In this document: positions 12,970 through 21,708 of the stretch, one piece after another | Layout of the letters: every line of letters begins with the position of its first letter | How positions within the stretch are numbered: the stretch's first letter is position 1 | Source of the DNA: Enterococcus_E cecorum_B | Lineage (GTDB): Bacteria; Bacillota; Bacilli; Lactobacillales; Enterococcaceae | NCBI GenBank assembly: GCA_946499615.1 | Contig: CAMMST010000036.1 | Location: 1 to 23,784, forward strand | DNA: 23,784 bases | Reading direction: 5' to 3' | Position numbers and translations under genes: made by a program | Notes under the pieces: generated by a model | Told to the model about the DNA's origin: nothing | What the model saw: only the letters and a program-made list of their open reading frames with translations | The model's database searches: none

Positions 12970-14355
12970 ATGAAACAGCGTGGTAAAAGGATTCGCCCAT
13001 CTGGTAAAGATTTAGTCTTTCATTTTACGATAGCGTCACTCCTGCCTGTTTTCCTGCTGGTTGTCGGACTGTTTCATGTGAAGACAATCCAGCAGATCAA
13101 CTGGCAGGATTTTAACCTATCACAAGCAGATAAGATTGACATTCCCTATTTAATTATCAGTTTCAGTGTCGCAATTCTTATCTGCTTGCTGGTAGCGTTT
13201 GTATTCAAACGGGTTCGCTATGATACGGTTAAACAACTTTACCACCGTCAAAAACTGGCAAAGATGATACTTGAAAACAAGTGGTATGAATCTGAACAGG
13301 TCAAAACAGAGGGTTTCTTTAAAGATAGTGCTGGTCGTACAAAGGAAAAGATAACCTACTTCCCTAAAATGTATTATCGACTTAAAAATGGCTTGATACA
13401 GATACGGGTGGAAATCACGCTGGGAAAATATCAAGACCAACTCTTACACTTGGAAAAGAAATTAGAGAGTGGCTTGTACTGTGAGCTGACGGATAAAGAG
13501 TTAAAGGATTCCTATGTGGAATATACTTTGCTCTATGACACCATAGCCAGTCGTATTTCTATTGATGAAGTAGAAGCTAAAGATGGTAAACTTCGCTTAA
13601 TGAAAAACGTATGGTGGGAATATGATAAGCTCCCTCATATGTTGATTGCTGGTGGTACAGGTGGCGGTAAAACTTACTTTATACTGACACTGATTGAAGC
13701 CTTGCTTCATACAGATTCAAAACTGTATATTCTTGACCCGAAAAATGCTGATCTTGCGGACTTAGGTTCTGTGATGGCAAATGTCTACTATAGAAAAGAA
13801 GACTTGCTTTCTTGCATTGAAACATTCTATGAAGAAATGATGAAACGTAGTGAGGAAATGAAGCAGATGAAGAACTATAAGACTGGCAAAAATTATGCTT
13901 ACTTAGGTCTCCCGGCACACTTCTTAATCTTTGATGAATACGTCGCTTTCATGGAAATGCTGGGAACAAAAGAAAACACCGCAGTTATGAATAAGCTGAA
14001 ACAGATTGTCATGTTAGGTCGTCAAGCTGGCTTCTTTCTAATACTGGCTTGTCAACGTCCAGACGCAAAATATTTAGGCGACGGAATCCGTGATCAGTTT
14101 AATTTCAGAGTGGCTTTAGGTCGTATGTCTGAAATGGGCTATGGCATGATGTTTGGCAGTGACGTACAAAAGGATTTCTTCTTAAAGCGAATCAAAGGTC
14201 GTGGCTATGTTGATGTAGGAACAAGTGTCATATCAGAGTTTTATACTCCCCTTGTACCAAAAGGATATGATTTCTTGGAGGAAATTAAAAAGTTATCCAA
14301 CAGCAGACAGTCCACGCAGGCGACGTGCGAAGCGGAAGTCGCAGGTGTGGACTGA
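12970..14355 (+). CDS. orf21: FtsK/SpoIIIE-type coupling ATPase Orf21
   Basis: This 461-residue membrane ATPase is the coupling protein (TcpA/ConQ-like) that links the relaxase-bound DNA strand to the transfer channel. Two TM helices lie near residues 14-37 and 58-82. The motor domain has Walker A IAGGTGGGKTYF (about 227-236), Walker B FLIFDEYVAF (about 316-325) and the FtsK-like LACQRPDAKYLGDGIRDQF block. The length matches the Tn916 protein. The last codons (SRQSTQATCEAE and GVD) are encoded in the inverted repeats of oriT, so coding and oriT sequence overlap. GGAG lies 10 bases before the ATG. Confidence 0.95.
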   Translation: MKQRGKRIRPSGKDLVFHFTIASLLPVFLLVVGLFHVKTIQQINWQDFNLSQADKIDIPYLIISFSVAILICLLVAFVFKRVRYDTVKQLYHRQKLAKMILENKWYESEQVKTEGFFKDSAGRTKEKITYFPKMYYRLKNGLIQIRVEITLGKYQDQLLHLEKKLESGLYCELTDKELKDSYVEYTLLYDTIASRISIDEVEAKDGKLRLMKNVWWEYDKLPHMLIAGGTGGGKTYFILTLIEALLHTDSKLYILDPKNADLADLGSVMANVYYRKEDLLSCIETFYEEMMKRSEEMKQMKNYKTGKNYAYLGLPAHFLIFDEYVAFMEMLGTKENTAVMNKLKQIVMLGRQAGFFLILACQRPDAKYLGDGIRDQFNFRVALGRMSEMGYGMMFGSDVQKDFFLKRIKGRGYVDVGTSVISEFYTPLVPKGYDFLEEIKKLSNSRQSTQATCEAEVAGVD

Positions 14356-14530
14356 TCTTGCTGGCTGGTGTGGCAATAGCCACGCCAGCACTTAACCCCC
14401 CGTATCTAACAGGGGGGTACAAATCGACAGGAAACAGTCAAAAAAACATTAGAAAATCCTTTGGTTACAAGGGATTTACAAAATTTCAGCGTATGTCAAA
14501 TGGGCTTTAAAAGTTGACATACGCCTTTTT
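14308..14530 (+). other. Tn916-type origin of transfer (oriT) with nested hairpins
   Basis: The region between orf21 and orf20 is the known oriT location in Tn916. It holds four inverted repeats: 14308-14317 with 14345-14354 (CAGTCCACGC / GTGTGGACTG) containing 14320-14324 with 14338-14342; 14364-14374 with 14379-14389 (GCTGGTGTGGC / GCCACGCCAGC, loop AATA); 14395-14401 with 14412-14418 (ACCCCCC / GGGGGGT); and 14489-14499 with 14514-14524. The CTAACAGGGGGGT stretch matches the nic-region pattern of ICEBs1-type oriTs recognised by MobT relaxases. The nick position itself is inference. Confidence 0.85.
14489..14530 (+). terminator. Hairpin with T-run between oriT and orf20
   Basis: GCGTATGTCAA (14489-14499) pairs perfectly over 11 bp with TTGACATACGC (14514-14524), followed by CTTTTT. 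It has the form of an intrinsic terminator placed 17 bases before the orf20 start, or it may be an oriT hairpin. TTGACA within its right arm could also serve as a -35. Confidence 0.6.
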
Positions 14531-14547
14531 GATTGGAGGGATTTTTA

Positions 14548-15738
14548 CTGAATGAACAAACTTGGTTACAGCATTTAAAAGAAAAACGCTTGGCTTATGG
14601 ACTATCTCAAAACCGTTTAGCTGTTGCGACTGGTATTACAAGGCAGTATCTAAGCGATATTGAAACAGGAAAAGTCAAGCCATCAGAGGATTTACAGCAG
14701 TCCCTTTGGGAAGCTCTGGAACGCTTCAATCCCGACGCTCCCCTTGAAATGCTGTTTGATTATGTAAGAATTCGCTTTCCGACAACAGACGTACAGCAGG
14801 TGGTCGAAAACATCTTACAACTGAAACTGTCCTATTTTCTTCATGAGGACTATGGTTTCTATTCTTATTCAGAGCATTATGCTTTAGGCGACATATTCGT
14901 CCTTTGCTCCCATGAACTGGACAAAGGAGTTCTGGTGGAATTGAAAGGTCGTGGGTGCAGACAATTTGAAAGCTATCTTCTGGCACAACAAAGAAGCTGG
15001 TATGAGTTCTTTATGGACGTTTTGGTGGCTGGCGGTGTGATGAAACGCCTTGACCTTGCCATTAACGATAAGACAGGGATTTTAAATATCCCTGTACTCA
15101 CTGAAAAGTGCCAACAGGAAGAATGTATCTCCGTCTTCCGCAGTTTTAAAAGCTATCGCAGTGGCGAACTGGTACGCAAAGAGGAAAAGGAATGTATGGG
15201 AAACACCCTCTATATCGGTTCATTACAAAGTGAAGTTTATTTCTGTATCTATGAAAAGGACTACGAGCAGTACAAGAAAAATGATATTCCCATTGAAGAC
15301 GCAGAAGTAAAAAACCGTTTTGAGATTCGATTGAAAAATGAGCGTGCCTATTATGCAGTCCGTGATTTACTCGTCTATGACAATCCAGAGCATACCGCCT
15401 TTAAAATTATCAATCGGTATATCCGTTTTGTAGATAAAGACGATTCCAAACCTCGTTCTGATTGGAAACTGAATGAAGAATGGGCTTGGTTTATTGGGAA
15501 CAATCGTGAACGATTAAAACTAACCACAAAACCAGAGCCTTACTCCTTCCAAAGGACGCTGAACTGGCTATCTCATCAAGTTGCCCCGACCTTAAAGGTT
15601 GCGATTAAACTTGATGAAATCAACCAGACGCAGGTTGTAAAAGACATTCTCGACCATGCGAAACTGACAGACCGACACAAGCAGATTTTGAAGCAACAGT
15701 CAGTAAAAGAACAGGACGTGATAACAACAAAAAAATAA
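14548..15738 (+). CDS. orf20: MobT-family relaxase Orf20 (replication-initiator type)
   Basis: This protein nicks oriT and starts transfer and rolling-circle replication. It has an XRE-type helix-turn-helix near residues 15-45 (LSQNRLAVATGITRQYLSDI) and a Rep_trans-type domain with MKRLDLAIND (metal-binding R-x-D-x-A-x-x-D, about 164-173) and YIGSLQSEVYFCIYEKDYEQ (about 221-240), which holds candidate nucleophilic tyrosines. I choose a CTG start at 14548: GGAGGG (14535-14540) ends exactly 7 bases before it, no in-frame ATG is near, and the ATG at 14552 is out of frame. A TTG at 14533 would give five more residues but overlaps that Shine-Dalgarno and has none of its own. The C-terminal tail is Lys/Gln-rich. 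Confidence 0.93.
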   Translation: MNEQTWLQHLKEKRLAYGLSQNRLAVATGITRQYLSDIETGKVKPSEDLQQSLWEALERFNPDAPLEMLFDYVRIRFPTTDVQQVVENILQLKLSYFLHEDYGFYSYSEHYALGDIFVLCSHELDKGVLVELKGRGCRQFESYLLAQQRSWYEFFMDVLVAGGVMKRLDLAINDKTGILNIPVLTEKCQQEECISVFRSFKSYRSGELVRKEEKECMGNTLYIGSLQSEVYFCIYEKDYEQYKKNDIPIEDAEVKNRFEIRLKNERAYYAVRDLLVYDNPEHTAFKIINRYIRFVDKDDSKPRSDWKLNEEWAWFIGNNRERLKLTTKPEPYSFQRTLNWLSHQVAPTLKVAIKLDEINQTQVVKDILDHAKLTDRHKQILKQQSVKEQDVITTKK

Positions 15739-15780
15739 CTCAAATACAAATTCATTGAATATAGAGAGGAGAACATTTTT

Positions 15781-16002
15781 ATGAATTTTGGACAAAACCT
15801 TTATAACTGGTTTCTATCAAACGCTCAATCACTGGTGCTTTTAGCAATCGTTGTGATTGGCTTGTATCTTGGCTTCAAGCGTGAGTTTAGCAAACTGATT
15901 GGCTTTTTAATTATTGCGATTATTGCGGTTGGCTTAGTCTTCAACGCTGCTGGAGTAAAAGACATTTTACTAGAGCTATTCAATCGCATTATTGGTGCTT
16001 AA
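15781..16002 (+). CDS. orf19: TcpD-like small membrane protein Orf19
   Basis: This 73-residue protein has two hydrophobic helices (about 17-35, LVLLAIVVIGLYLGF, and 39-58, LIGFLIIAIIAVGLVFN). It corresponds to TcpD of pCW3 and ConC of ICEBs1, small membrane components of the conjugation channel. Its exact role is not defined. It follows orf20 by 42 bases, with GAGGAG ahead of the ATG, and precedes the inverted-repeat region. Confidence 0.88.
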   Translation: MNFGQNLYNWFLSNAQSLVLLAIVVIGLYLGFKREFSKLIGFLIIAIIAVGLVFNAAGVKDILLELFNRIIGA

Positions 16003-16017
16003 ATAAAACCGTTCTTT

Positions 16018-16099
16018 TGTGGAATATAAGTGGTTTTCTTATGTTCCGCAAAGGAATGGTACACCAAACGAAGTGCGGTAGGGATTTTTGAATCTCTAC
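16018..16099. repeat. Two hairpins between orf19 and ardA
   Basis: TGTGGAATATAAG (16018-16030) pairs with CTTATGTTCCGCA (16038-16050), 13 pairs including two G-T. GTAGGGATT (16078-16086) pairs with AATCTCTAC (16091-16099), nine pairs including one G-T, loop TTTG. Neither has a T-run, so they are not intrinsic terminators. They could be an ardA leader structure or part of a single-strand origin; Tn916 is reported to have a functional sso, but I do not recall its exact place. Confidence 0.6.
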
Positions 16100-16118
16100 A
16101 AAGAAAGGACGTGAATAT

Positions 16119-16616
16119 ATGGACGATATGCAAGTCTATATTGCGAATTTAGGCAAATACAATGAGGGCGAATTGGTCGGTGCGTGGTTTACCTTTCCCA
16201 TTGACTTTGAGGAAGTCAAAGAGAAAATCGGCTTGAATGATGAATATGAGGAATACGCCATTCATGACTACGAGTTACCCTTTACGGTTGACGAATACAC
16301 TTCCATTGGCGAACTCAATCGACTATGGGAAATGGTATCGGAATTACCCGAAGAATTACAATCGGAGCTATCTGCTCTGCTCACTCATTTTTCAAGCATT
16401 GAAGAACTAAGCGAACATCAAGAGGATATTATCATTCATTCCGATTGTGATGATATGTATGACGTGGCACGCTACTACATTGAAGAAACGGGTGCTTTAG
16501 GCGAAGTACCAGCTAGTCTTCAAAACTATATTGATTATCAAGCCTATGGTCGGGATTTAGACCTTTCAGGAACGTTTATCTCAACCAATCATGGGATTTT
16601 TGAAATCGTCTATTAA
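16119..16616 (+). CDS. ardA: Anti-restriction protein ArdA (Orf18)
   Basis: This 165-residue, very acidic protein mimics bent B-form DNA and inhibits type I restriction enzymes, protecting incoming single-to-double-stranded transposon DNA. It starts MDDMQVYIANLGKYNEGELV and is rich in Asp and Glu throughout (for example FEEVKEKIGLNDEYEEYAIH and ELSEHQEDIIIHSDCDDMYD). The length matches the Tn916 ArdA, whose structure is known. AAAGGAC lies 8 bases before the ATG. A hairpin-rich leader precedes it and a terminator-like hairpin follows, so it may be expressed as a separate unit from the channel genes. Confidence 0.96.
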   Translation: MDDMQVYIANLGKYNEGELVGAWFTFPIDFEEVKEKIGLNDEYEEYAIHDYELPFTVDEYTSIGELNRLWEMVSELPEELQSELSALLTHFSSIEELSEHQEDIIIHSDCDDMYDVARYYIEETGALGEVPASLQNYIDYQAYGRDLDLSGTFISTNHGIFEIVY

Positions 16617-16656
16617 ATCTGTCGGTACATTACTACTGGCAGATTTTCTATTTTAC

Positions 16657-16687
16657 GGGGTGGCTCAATCAGCTACCCCTATTTTTT
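16657..16687 (+). terminator. Terminator between ardA and orf17
   Basis: GGGGTGGCT (16657-16665) pairs with AGCTACCCC (16671-16679), one G-T pair and a 5-base loop, followed by TATTTTTT. It lies 41 bases past the ardA stop, and 18 bases separate it from the orf17 ATG. Confidence 0.8.
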
Positions 16688-16704
16688 ATGAAAGGATTGA
16701 TTAC

Positions 16705-17097
16705 ATGAAGAAAATACGAAGCTATACCAGTATCTGGTCTGTGGAAAAGGTACTGTATTCTATCAATGATTTTAGACTTCCGTTTCCCATAACCTTTACG
16801 CAAATGACATGGTTTGTCGTGTCACTCTTTGCAGTGATGATACTTGGCAACTTGCCCCCTCTTTCCATGATAGAGGGAGCATTTCTCAAATACTTTGGGA
16901 TTCCTGTGGCTTTCACATGGTTTATGTCTACAAAAACTTTTGATGGTAAAAAGCCTTATGGATTTTTGAAGTCTGTCATTGCTTATGCACTGCGACCAAA
17001 GCTGACCTATGCAGGAAAAAAAGTAACGCTTGGCAGAAACCAGCCACAAGAAGCCATTACAGCAGTTAGGAGTGAATTTTATGGCATATCCAATTAA
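16705..17097 (+). CDS. orf17: TcpE-like channel protein Orf17
   Basis: I start this protein at the ATG at 16705 (130 residues): AAAGGA lies 8 bases ahead, and the result has the usual TcpE length. A longer frame from 16591 (168 residues), often annotated, would overlap the end of ardA and be translated across an intrinsic terminator. The protein begins MKKIRSYTSIWSVEKVLYSI. It has two hydrophobic segments (about 31-49 and 58-72) and the family block FGIPVAFTWFMSTKTFDGKK, followed by PYGFLKSVIAYALRPK. TcpE/ConD proteins are membrane parts of the transfer channel. It overlaps orf16 by 17 bases, which suggests translational coupling. Confidence 0.88.
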   Translation: MKKIRSYTSIWSVEKVLYSINDFRLPFPITFTQMTWFVVSLFAVMILGNLPPLSMIEGAFLKYFGIPVAFTWFMSTKTFDGKKPYGFLKSVIAYALRPKLTYAGKKVTLGRNQPQEAITAVRSEFYGISN

Positions 17098-19528
17098 ATA
17101 CATTGAAAACAATCTCGTCTGGAATAAAGACGGGGAATGTTATGCTTACTATGAGCTTGTTCCTTACAATTACTCATTTCTAAGTCCAGAACAGAAAATA
17201 CAAGTGCATGATTCTTTCAGACAGCTTATCGCACAAAATCGTGATGGCAAAATTCATGCTTTACAAATCAGTACAGAATCCAGCATACGTTCTGCACAAG
17301 AGCGTTCCAAAAATGAAGTCACTGGCAAGCTCAAAGCGGTTGCCTATGACAAAATCGACCAACAGACAGACGCTTTAATATCCATGATTGGCGAAAATCA
17401 AGTGAACTACCGTTTCTTTATCGGCTTTAAGTTGCTTCTCAACGATCAGGAGTTTTCTATGAAAAGTCTTACCGTTGAAGCAAAAAATGCTTTGTCTGAT
17501 TTTGTCTATGATGTGAACCATAAGCTGATGGGCGATTTTGTTAGTATGAGTAATGATGAAATCCTGCGTTTTCAGAAGATGGAAAAGCTCTTAGAAAATA
17601 AAATCTCTCGTCGTTTCAAAATCCGCAGGTTAGATAAGGACGACTTCGGCTATCTGATTGAACACCTTTACGGACAGACAGGCACTGCCTATGAAGAGTA
17701 TGAGTACCATCTATCAAAGAAAAAGCTGGATAATGAAACGCTGATTAAATACTATGACTTGATTAAGCCTACTCGCTGTTTGGTGGAAGAAAAACAGCGA
17801 TATTTGAAAATCCAGCAGGAAGATGAAACCGTCTATGTAGCTTACTTTACCATTAACAGCATTGTCGGAGAACTGGACTTCCCGTCCTCTGAAATCTTCT
17901 ACTACCAGCAACAGCAATTTACATTCCCGATTGATACGTCAATGAATGTGGAAATTGTAGCGAATCGTAAAGCCCTATCTACTGTCCGCAATAAAAAGAA
18001 AGAACTGAAAGACTTGGATAACCACGCTTGGCAAAGTGATAATGAAACCAGCTCCAATGTGGCGGAAGCTCTGGAAAGTGTGAATGAGCTGGAAACCAAT
18101 TTAGACCAAAGCAAGGAATCTATGTACAAGCTGTCTTATGTGGTAAGGGTATCAGCAAATGATCTTGACGAACTCAAACGTCGTTGTAATGAAGTGAAAG
18201 ATTTTTATGACGATTTAAGCGTAAAACTGGTACGACCATTTGGGGATATGCTCGGCTTACATGAAGAATTTTTACCTGCCAGCAAGCGTTATATGAATGA
18301 TTATATTCAATACGTGACCTCTGATTTCCTCGCTGGTTTAGGTTTTGGTGCTACTCAAATGCTGGGGGAAAATGAGGGGATTTATGTTGGCTACAGCTTA
18401 GATACTGGACGCAATCTCTATCTGAAACCTGCTCTTGCCAGTCAAGGGGTTAAGGGTTCAGTAACCAATGCGTTAGCGTCGGCTTTTGTTGGTTCGCTGG
18501 GTGGTGGTAAATCCTTTGCGAATAACCTTATCGTCTATTATGCGGTGCTTTATGGGGCACAAGCAGTGATTGTAGACCCAAAAGCAGAACGTGGCAGATG
18601 GAAAGAAACCTTGCCAGAGATTTCCCATGAAATCAATATCGTCACTCTGACTTCTGATGAGAAAAACAAAGGCTTACTTGACCCTTATGTGATTATGAAA
18701 AATCCCAAAGATTCTGAATCACTGGCTATTGATATTCTGACATTCCTTACGGGGATTTCCTCTCGTGATGGGGAACGCTTCCCAATCCTTAGAAAAGCCA
18801 TTCGTGCAGTAACCAATAGTGAAGTACGAGGGTTGATGAAAGTGATTGAGGAATTACGGGTTGAGAATACGCCACTAAGTACCAGTATAGCCGACCATAT
18901 CGAAAGTTTTACAGACTATGACTTTGCACATTTATTATTCAGTAATGGTTATGTGGAGCAGTCTATCAGCTTAGAAAAACAACTGAACATTATACAGGTT
19001 GCGGACTTGGTACTTCCCGACAAGGAAACTTCCTTTGAGGAATATACCACTATGGAGCTTTTATCCGTTGCTATGCTGATTGTCATTAGTACCTTTGCTT
19101 TAGACTTTATCCATACAGACCGAAGCATTTTCAAGATTGTAGATTTAGACGAAGCATGGAGCTTTTTACAGGTAGCACAAGGAAAAACACTATCTATGAA
19201 GCTGGTTCGGGCTGGTCGTGCTATGAACGCTGGGGTATATTTCGTGACCCAAAATACAGACGACCTCTTAGATGAAAAACTGAAAAATAACCTCGGCTTA
19301 AAATTTGCATTTCGTTCCACTGACCTTAACGAGATTAAAAAGACCTTAGCCTTTTTTGGTGTAGACCCAGAGGACGAAAACAATCAGAAGCGATTGCGTG
19401 ATTTGGAAAACGGGCAATGCCTTATCAGTGATTTATATGGTCGTGTCGGTGTGATACAGTTCCACCCTGTATTTGAAGAACTGCTCCATGCCTTTGATAC
19501 CAGACCACCTGTGCGAAAAGAGGTGTAA
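17081..19528 (+). CDS. orf16: VirB4-like conjugation ATPase Orf16
   Basis: This 815-residue ATPase powers the Gram-positive type IV secretion channel (TcpF/ConE/VirB4 class). The N-terminal third (MAYPIKYIENNLVWNKDGE onward) carries the platform domain. The C-terminal RecA-like domain has Walker A VGSLGGGKSFANN (about 471-483), FRSTDLNEIKKTL late, and Walker B FKIVDLDEAWSFL (about 683-695). The ATG at 17081 follows TTAGGAGTG closely and gives the 815 residues known for Tn916; an earlier in-frame start within orf17 is not needed. The stop is followed 2 bases later by the GTG of orf15. Confidence 0.96.
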   Translation: MAYPIKYIENNLVWNKDGECYAYYELVPYNYSFLSPEQKIQVHDSFRQLIAQNRDGKIHALQISTESSIRSAQERSKNEVTGKLKAVAYDKIDQQTDALISMIGENQVNYRFFIGFKLLLNDQEFSMKSLTVEAKNALSDFVYDVNHKLMGDFVSMSNDEILRFQKMEKLLENKISRRFKIRRLDKDDFGYLIEHLYGQTGTAYEEYEYHLSKKKLDNETLIKYYDLIKPTRCLVEEKQRYLKIQQEDETVYVAYFTINSIVGELDFPSSEIFYYQQQQFTFPIDTSMNVEIVANRKALSTVRNKKKELKDLDNHAWQSDNETSSNVAEALESVNELETNLDQSKESMYKLSYVVRVSANDLDELKRRCNEVKDFYDDLSVKLVRPFGDMLGLHEEFLPASKRYMNDYIQYVTSDFLAGLGFGATQMLGENEGIYVGYSLDTGRNLYLKPALASQGVKGSVTNALASAFVGSLGGGKSFANNLIVYYAVLYGAQAVIVDPKAERGRWKETLPEISHEINIVTLTSDEKNKGLLDPYVIMKNPKDSESLAIDILTFLTGISSRDGERFPILRKAIRAVTNSEVRGLMKVIEELRVENTPLSTSIADHIESFTDYDFAHLLFSNGYVEQSISLEKQLNIIQVADLVLPDKETSFEEYTTMELLSVAMLIVISTFALDFIHTDRSIFKIVDLDEAWSFLQVAQGKTLSMKLVRAGRAMNAGVYFVTQNTDDLLDEKLKNNLGLKFAFRSTDLNEIKKTLAFFGVDPEDENNQKRLRDLENGQCLISDLYGRVGVIQFHPVFEELLHAFDTRPPVRKEV

Positions 19529-19530
19529 AT

Positions 19531-21708
19531 GTGAAACCATCAATAGTAAACAGAATAAAATCAAACTGGACGCTGAAACGTCTAGGTAAAGTGGCAATGA
19601 CAGTGGCTTTCACACTTGTGATTGCCATTTTTCTTTTAGCCATGCTGGGAACGGTGGTTCAAGCTGCGGGCTTGGTAGATGATACGGTCAATGTGGCAAA
19701 TGAATACAGCCGATACCCACTTGAAAACTATCAACTGGATTTTTATGTGGATAATAGCTGGGGCTGGCTTCCGTGGAACTGGTCGGACGGGATTGGAAAA
19801 CAGGTCATGTATGGACTATATGCCATTACCAATTTTATTTGGACAATCAGTTTGTATGTTTCCAATGCGACAGGTTACTTAGTACAGGAAGCCTATTCCT
19901 TAGACTTCATTTCCGCTACAGCAGATTCCATTGGTAAGAATATGCAGACCTTAGCTGGTGTGAGTGCAAACGGATTTTCAACAGAGGGTTTCTATGTTGG
20001 ATTCCTCTTACTCTTGATTTTGGTTCTTGGGGTTTATGTTGCCTATACGGGACTGATAAAGAGAGAAACCACAAAGGCAATTCATGCCATTATGAATTTT
20101 GTGCTGGTGTTTATCCTATCGGCTTCCTTTATTGCCTACGCTCCCGACTACATTAAAAAAATCAATGACTTTTCATCAGACATCAGTAATGCCAGTTTAT
20201 CACTTGGCACGAAGATTGTCATGCCCCATTCCGATAGTCAAGGCAAGGACAGCGTGGACTTAATCAGAGATAGCCTGTTTTCCATACAGGTTCAGCAACC
20301 GTGGCTACTGCTTCAATACAACAGTTCAGACATTGAAAGTATCGGTATTGACCGTGTGGAAAGCCTGCTCTCCACCAGCCCAGATTCCAACAATGGCGAA
20401 GACAGAGAAAAAATTGTTGCGGAAGAAATTGAAGACAGAAGCAATACCAATCTAACCATTACAAAGACCATTAACCGTTTAGGTACAGTCTTCTTCCTAT
20501 TTGTCTTCAATATTGGGATTTCCATATTTGTATTCCTATTAACAGGAATCATGATTTTCTCGCAGGTACTTTTTATCATCTATGCTATGTTTCTGCCTGT
20601 GAGCTTTATTTTAAGCATGATTCCATCATTTGATGGTATGTCAAAACGAGCCATAACAAAGCTCTTTAATACCATTTTGACACGAGCTGGAATCACATTG
20701 ATTATTACGACAGCATTTAGTATTTCAACCATGCTCTATACCTTATCGGCTGGTTATCCGTTCTTTTTGATTGCTTTTCTACAGATTGTGACCTTTGCAG
20801 GAATCTACTTCAAGCTGGGCGATTTAATGAGTATGTTTTCTCTACAGAGTAACGATTCTCAAAGTGTGGGAAGTCGTGTGATGAGAAAACCTCGTATGCT
20901 TATGCACGCTCACATGCACCGTCTACAGCGGAAACTTGGACGTTCCATGACTACTCTAGGGGCTGGGTCTGCCATTGTTACAGGTAAAAAAGGACAGTCG
21001 GGTTCGGGGAGTTCTGCAAGGACACAAGCAGATCACTCCCGACCAGACGGAAAGGAAAAATCAACACTTGGAAAACGTATCGGTCAAACCATCGGTACAG
21101 TAGCTGATACCAAAGACAGAATGGTAGACACTGCTAGTGGTTTGAAAGAACAGGTTAAAGATTTGCCGACCAATGCAAGATATGCAGTATATCAAGGAAA
21201 ATCCAAAGTAAAAGAGAATGTCCGTGATTTAACCAGTAGTATTTCTCAAACCAAAGCGGACAGAGCCAGTGGACGCAAGGAACAGCAGGAACAAAGGCGA
21301 AAAACCATTGCGAAGCGTCGCTCTGAAATGGAACAGGTCAAACAGAAAAAACAGCCTGCTTCTTCTGTTCATGAAAGACCGACTACAAGACAAGAACAAT
21401 ATCATGATGAACAGACCTCAAAACAGTCTAATATTCAGACTTCATATAAGGAATCTCAACAAGCCAAACAAGAGCGTCCAGCAGTTAAGTCCGATTTTTC
21501 AAGTCCAAAAGTGGAACGCCAAGGCAATACCGTTCAAGAAAAAACCGTTCAAAAGCCAGCAACTTCAACCACTACAGCAGATAGAACTTCACAACGTCCA
21601 ATCACAAAAGAACGTCCGTCTACTGTTCAAAGAGTACCACTACAAAATACAAGAAGTAGACCACCAATCAAAACCGCCACCATTAAGAAAGTCGGTAAGA
21701 AACCATGA
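19531..21708 (+). CDS. orf15: VirB6-like polytopic channel protein Orf15
   Basis: This 725-residue protein probably forms the membrane pore of the transfer machine (TcpH/ConG/VirB6-like). The N-terminal 440 residues contain about seven or eight hydrophobic segments, among them VAMTVAFTLVIAIFLLAML, GFYVGFLLLLILVLGVYVAY, AIMNFVLVFILSASFIAYA, GIMIFSQVLFIIYAMFLPV and FFLIAFLQIVTFAGIYF. The last 280 residues are hydrophilic, rich in Lys, Gln, Ser and Thr, and probably disordered in the cytoplasm. The start is GTG at 19531, behind GAGGTG overlapping the orf16 end; the ATG at 19529 leads straight into a stop. It overlaps orf14 by 4 bases (ATGA). Confidence 0.93.
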   Translation: MKPSIVNRIKSNWTLKRLGKVAMTVAFTLVIAIFLLAMLGTVVQAAGLVDDTVNVANEYSRYPLENYQLDFYVDNSWGWLPWNWSDGIGKQVMYGLYAITNFIWTISLYVSNATGYLVQEAYSLDFISATADSIGKNMQTLAGVSANGFSTEGFYVGFLLLLILVLGVYVAYTGLIKRETTKAIHAIMNFVLVFILSASFIAYAPDYIKKINDFSSDISNASLSLGTKIVMPHSDSQGKDSVDLIRDSLFSIQVQQPWLLLQYNSSDIESIGIDRVESLLSTSPDSNNGEDREKIVAEEIEDRSNTNLTITKTINRLGTVFFLFVFNIGISIFVFLLTGIMIFSQVLFIIYAMFLPVSFILSMIPSFDGMSKRAITKLFNTILTRAGITLIITTAFSISTMLYTLSAGYPFFLIAFLQIVTFAGIYFKLGDLMSMFSLQSNDSQSVGSRVMRKPRMLMHAHMHRLQRKLGRSMTTLGAGSAIVTGKKGQSGSGSSARTQADHSRPDGKEKSTLGKRIGQTIGTVADTKDRMVDTASGLKEQVKDLPTNARYAVYQGKSKVKENVRDLTSSISQTKADRASGRKEQQEQRRKTIAKRRSEMEQVKQKKQPASSVHERPTTRQEQYHDEQTSKQSNIQTSYKESQQAKQERPAVKSDFSSPKVERQGNTVQEKTVQKPATSTTTADRTSQRPITKERPSTVQRVPLQNTRSRPPIKTATIKKVGKKP

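Noticed and set aside
14325..14510. 61-residue ORF across oriT
   Set aside because: It overlaps the orf21 end and the oriT inverted repeats, and has no ribosome binding site.
14308..14530. Cluster of inverted repeats considered as a CRISPR or an integron-like array
   Set aside because: The repeats differ from each other and are nested hairpins at the known oriT position.
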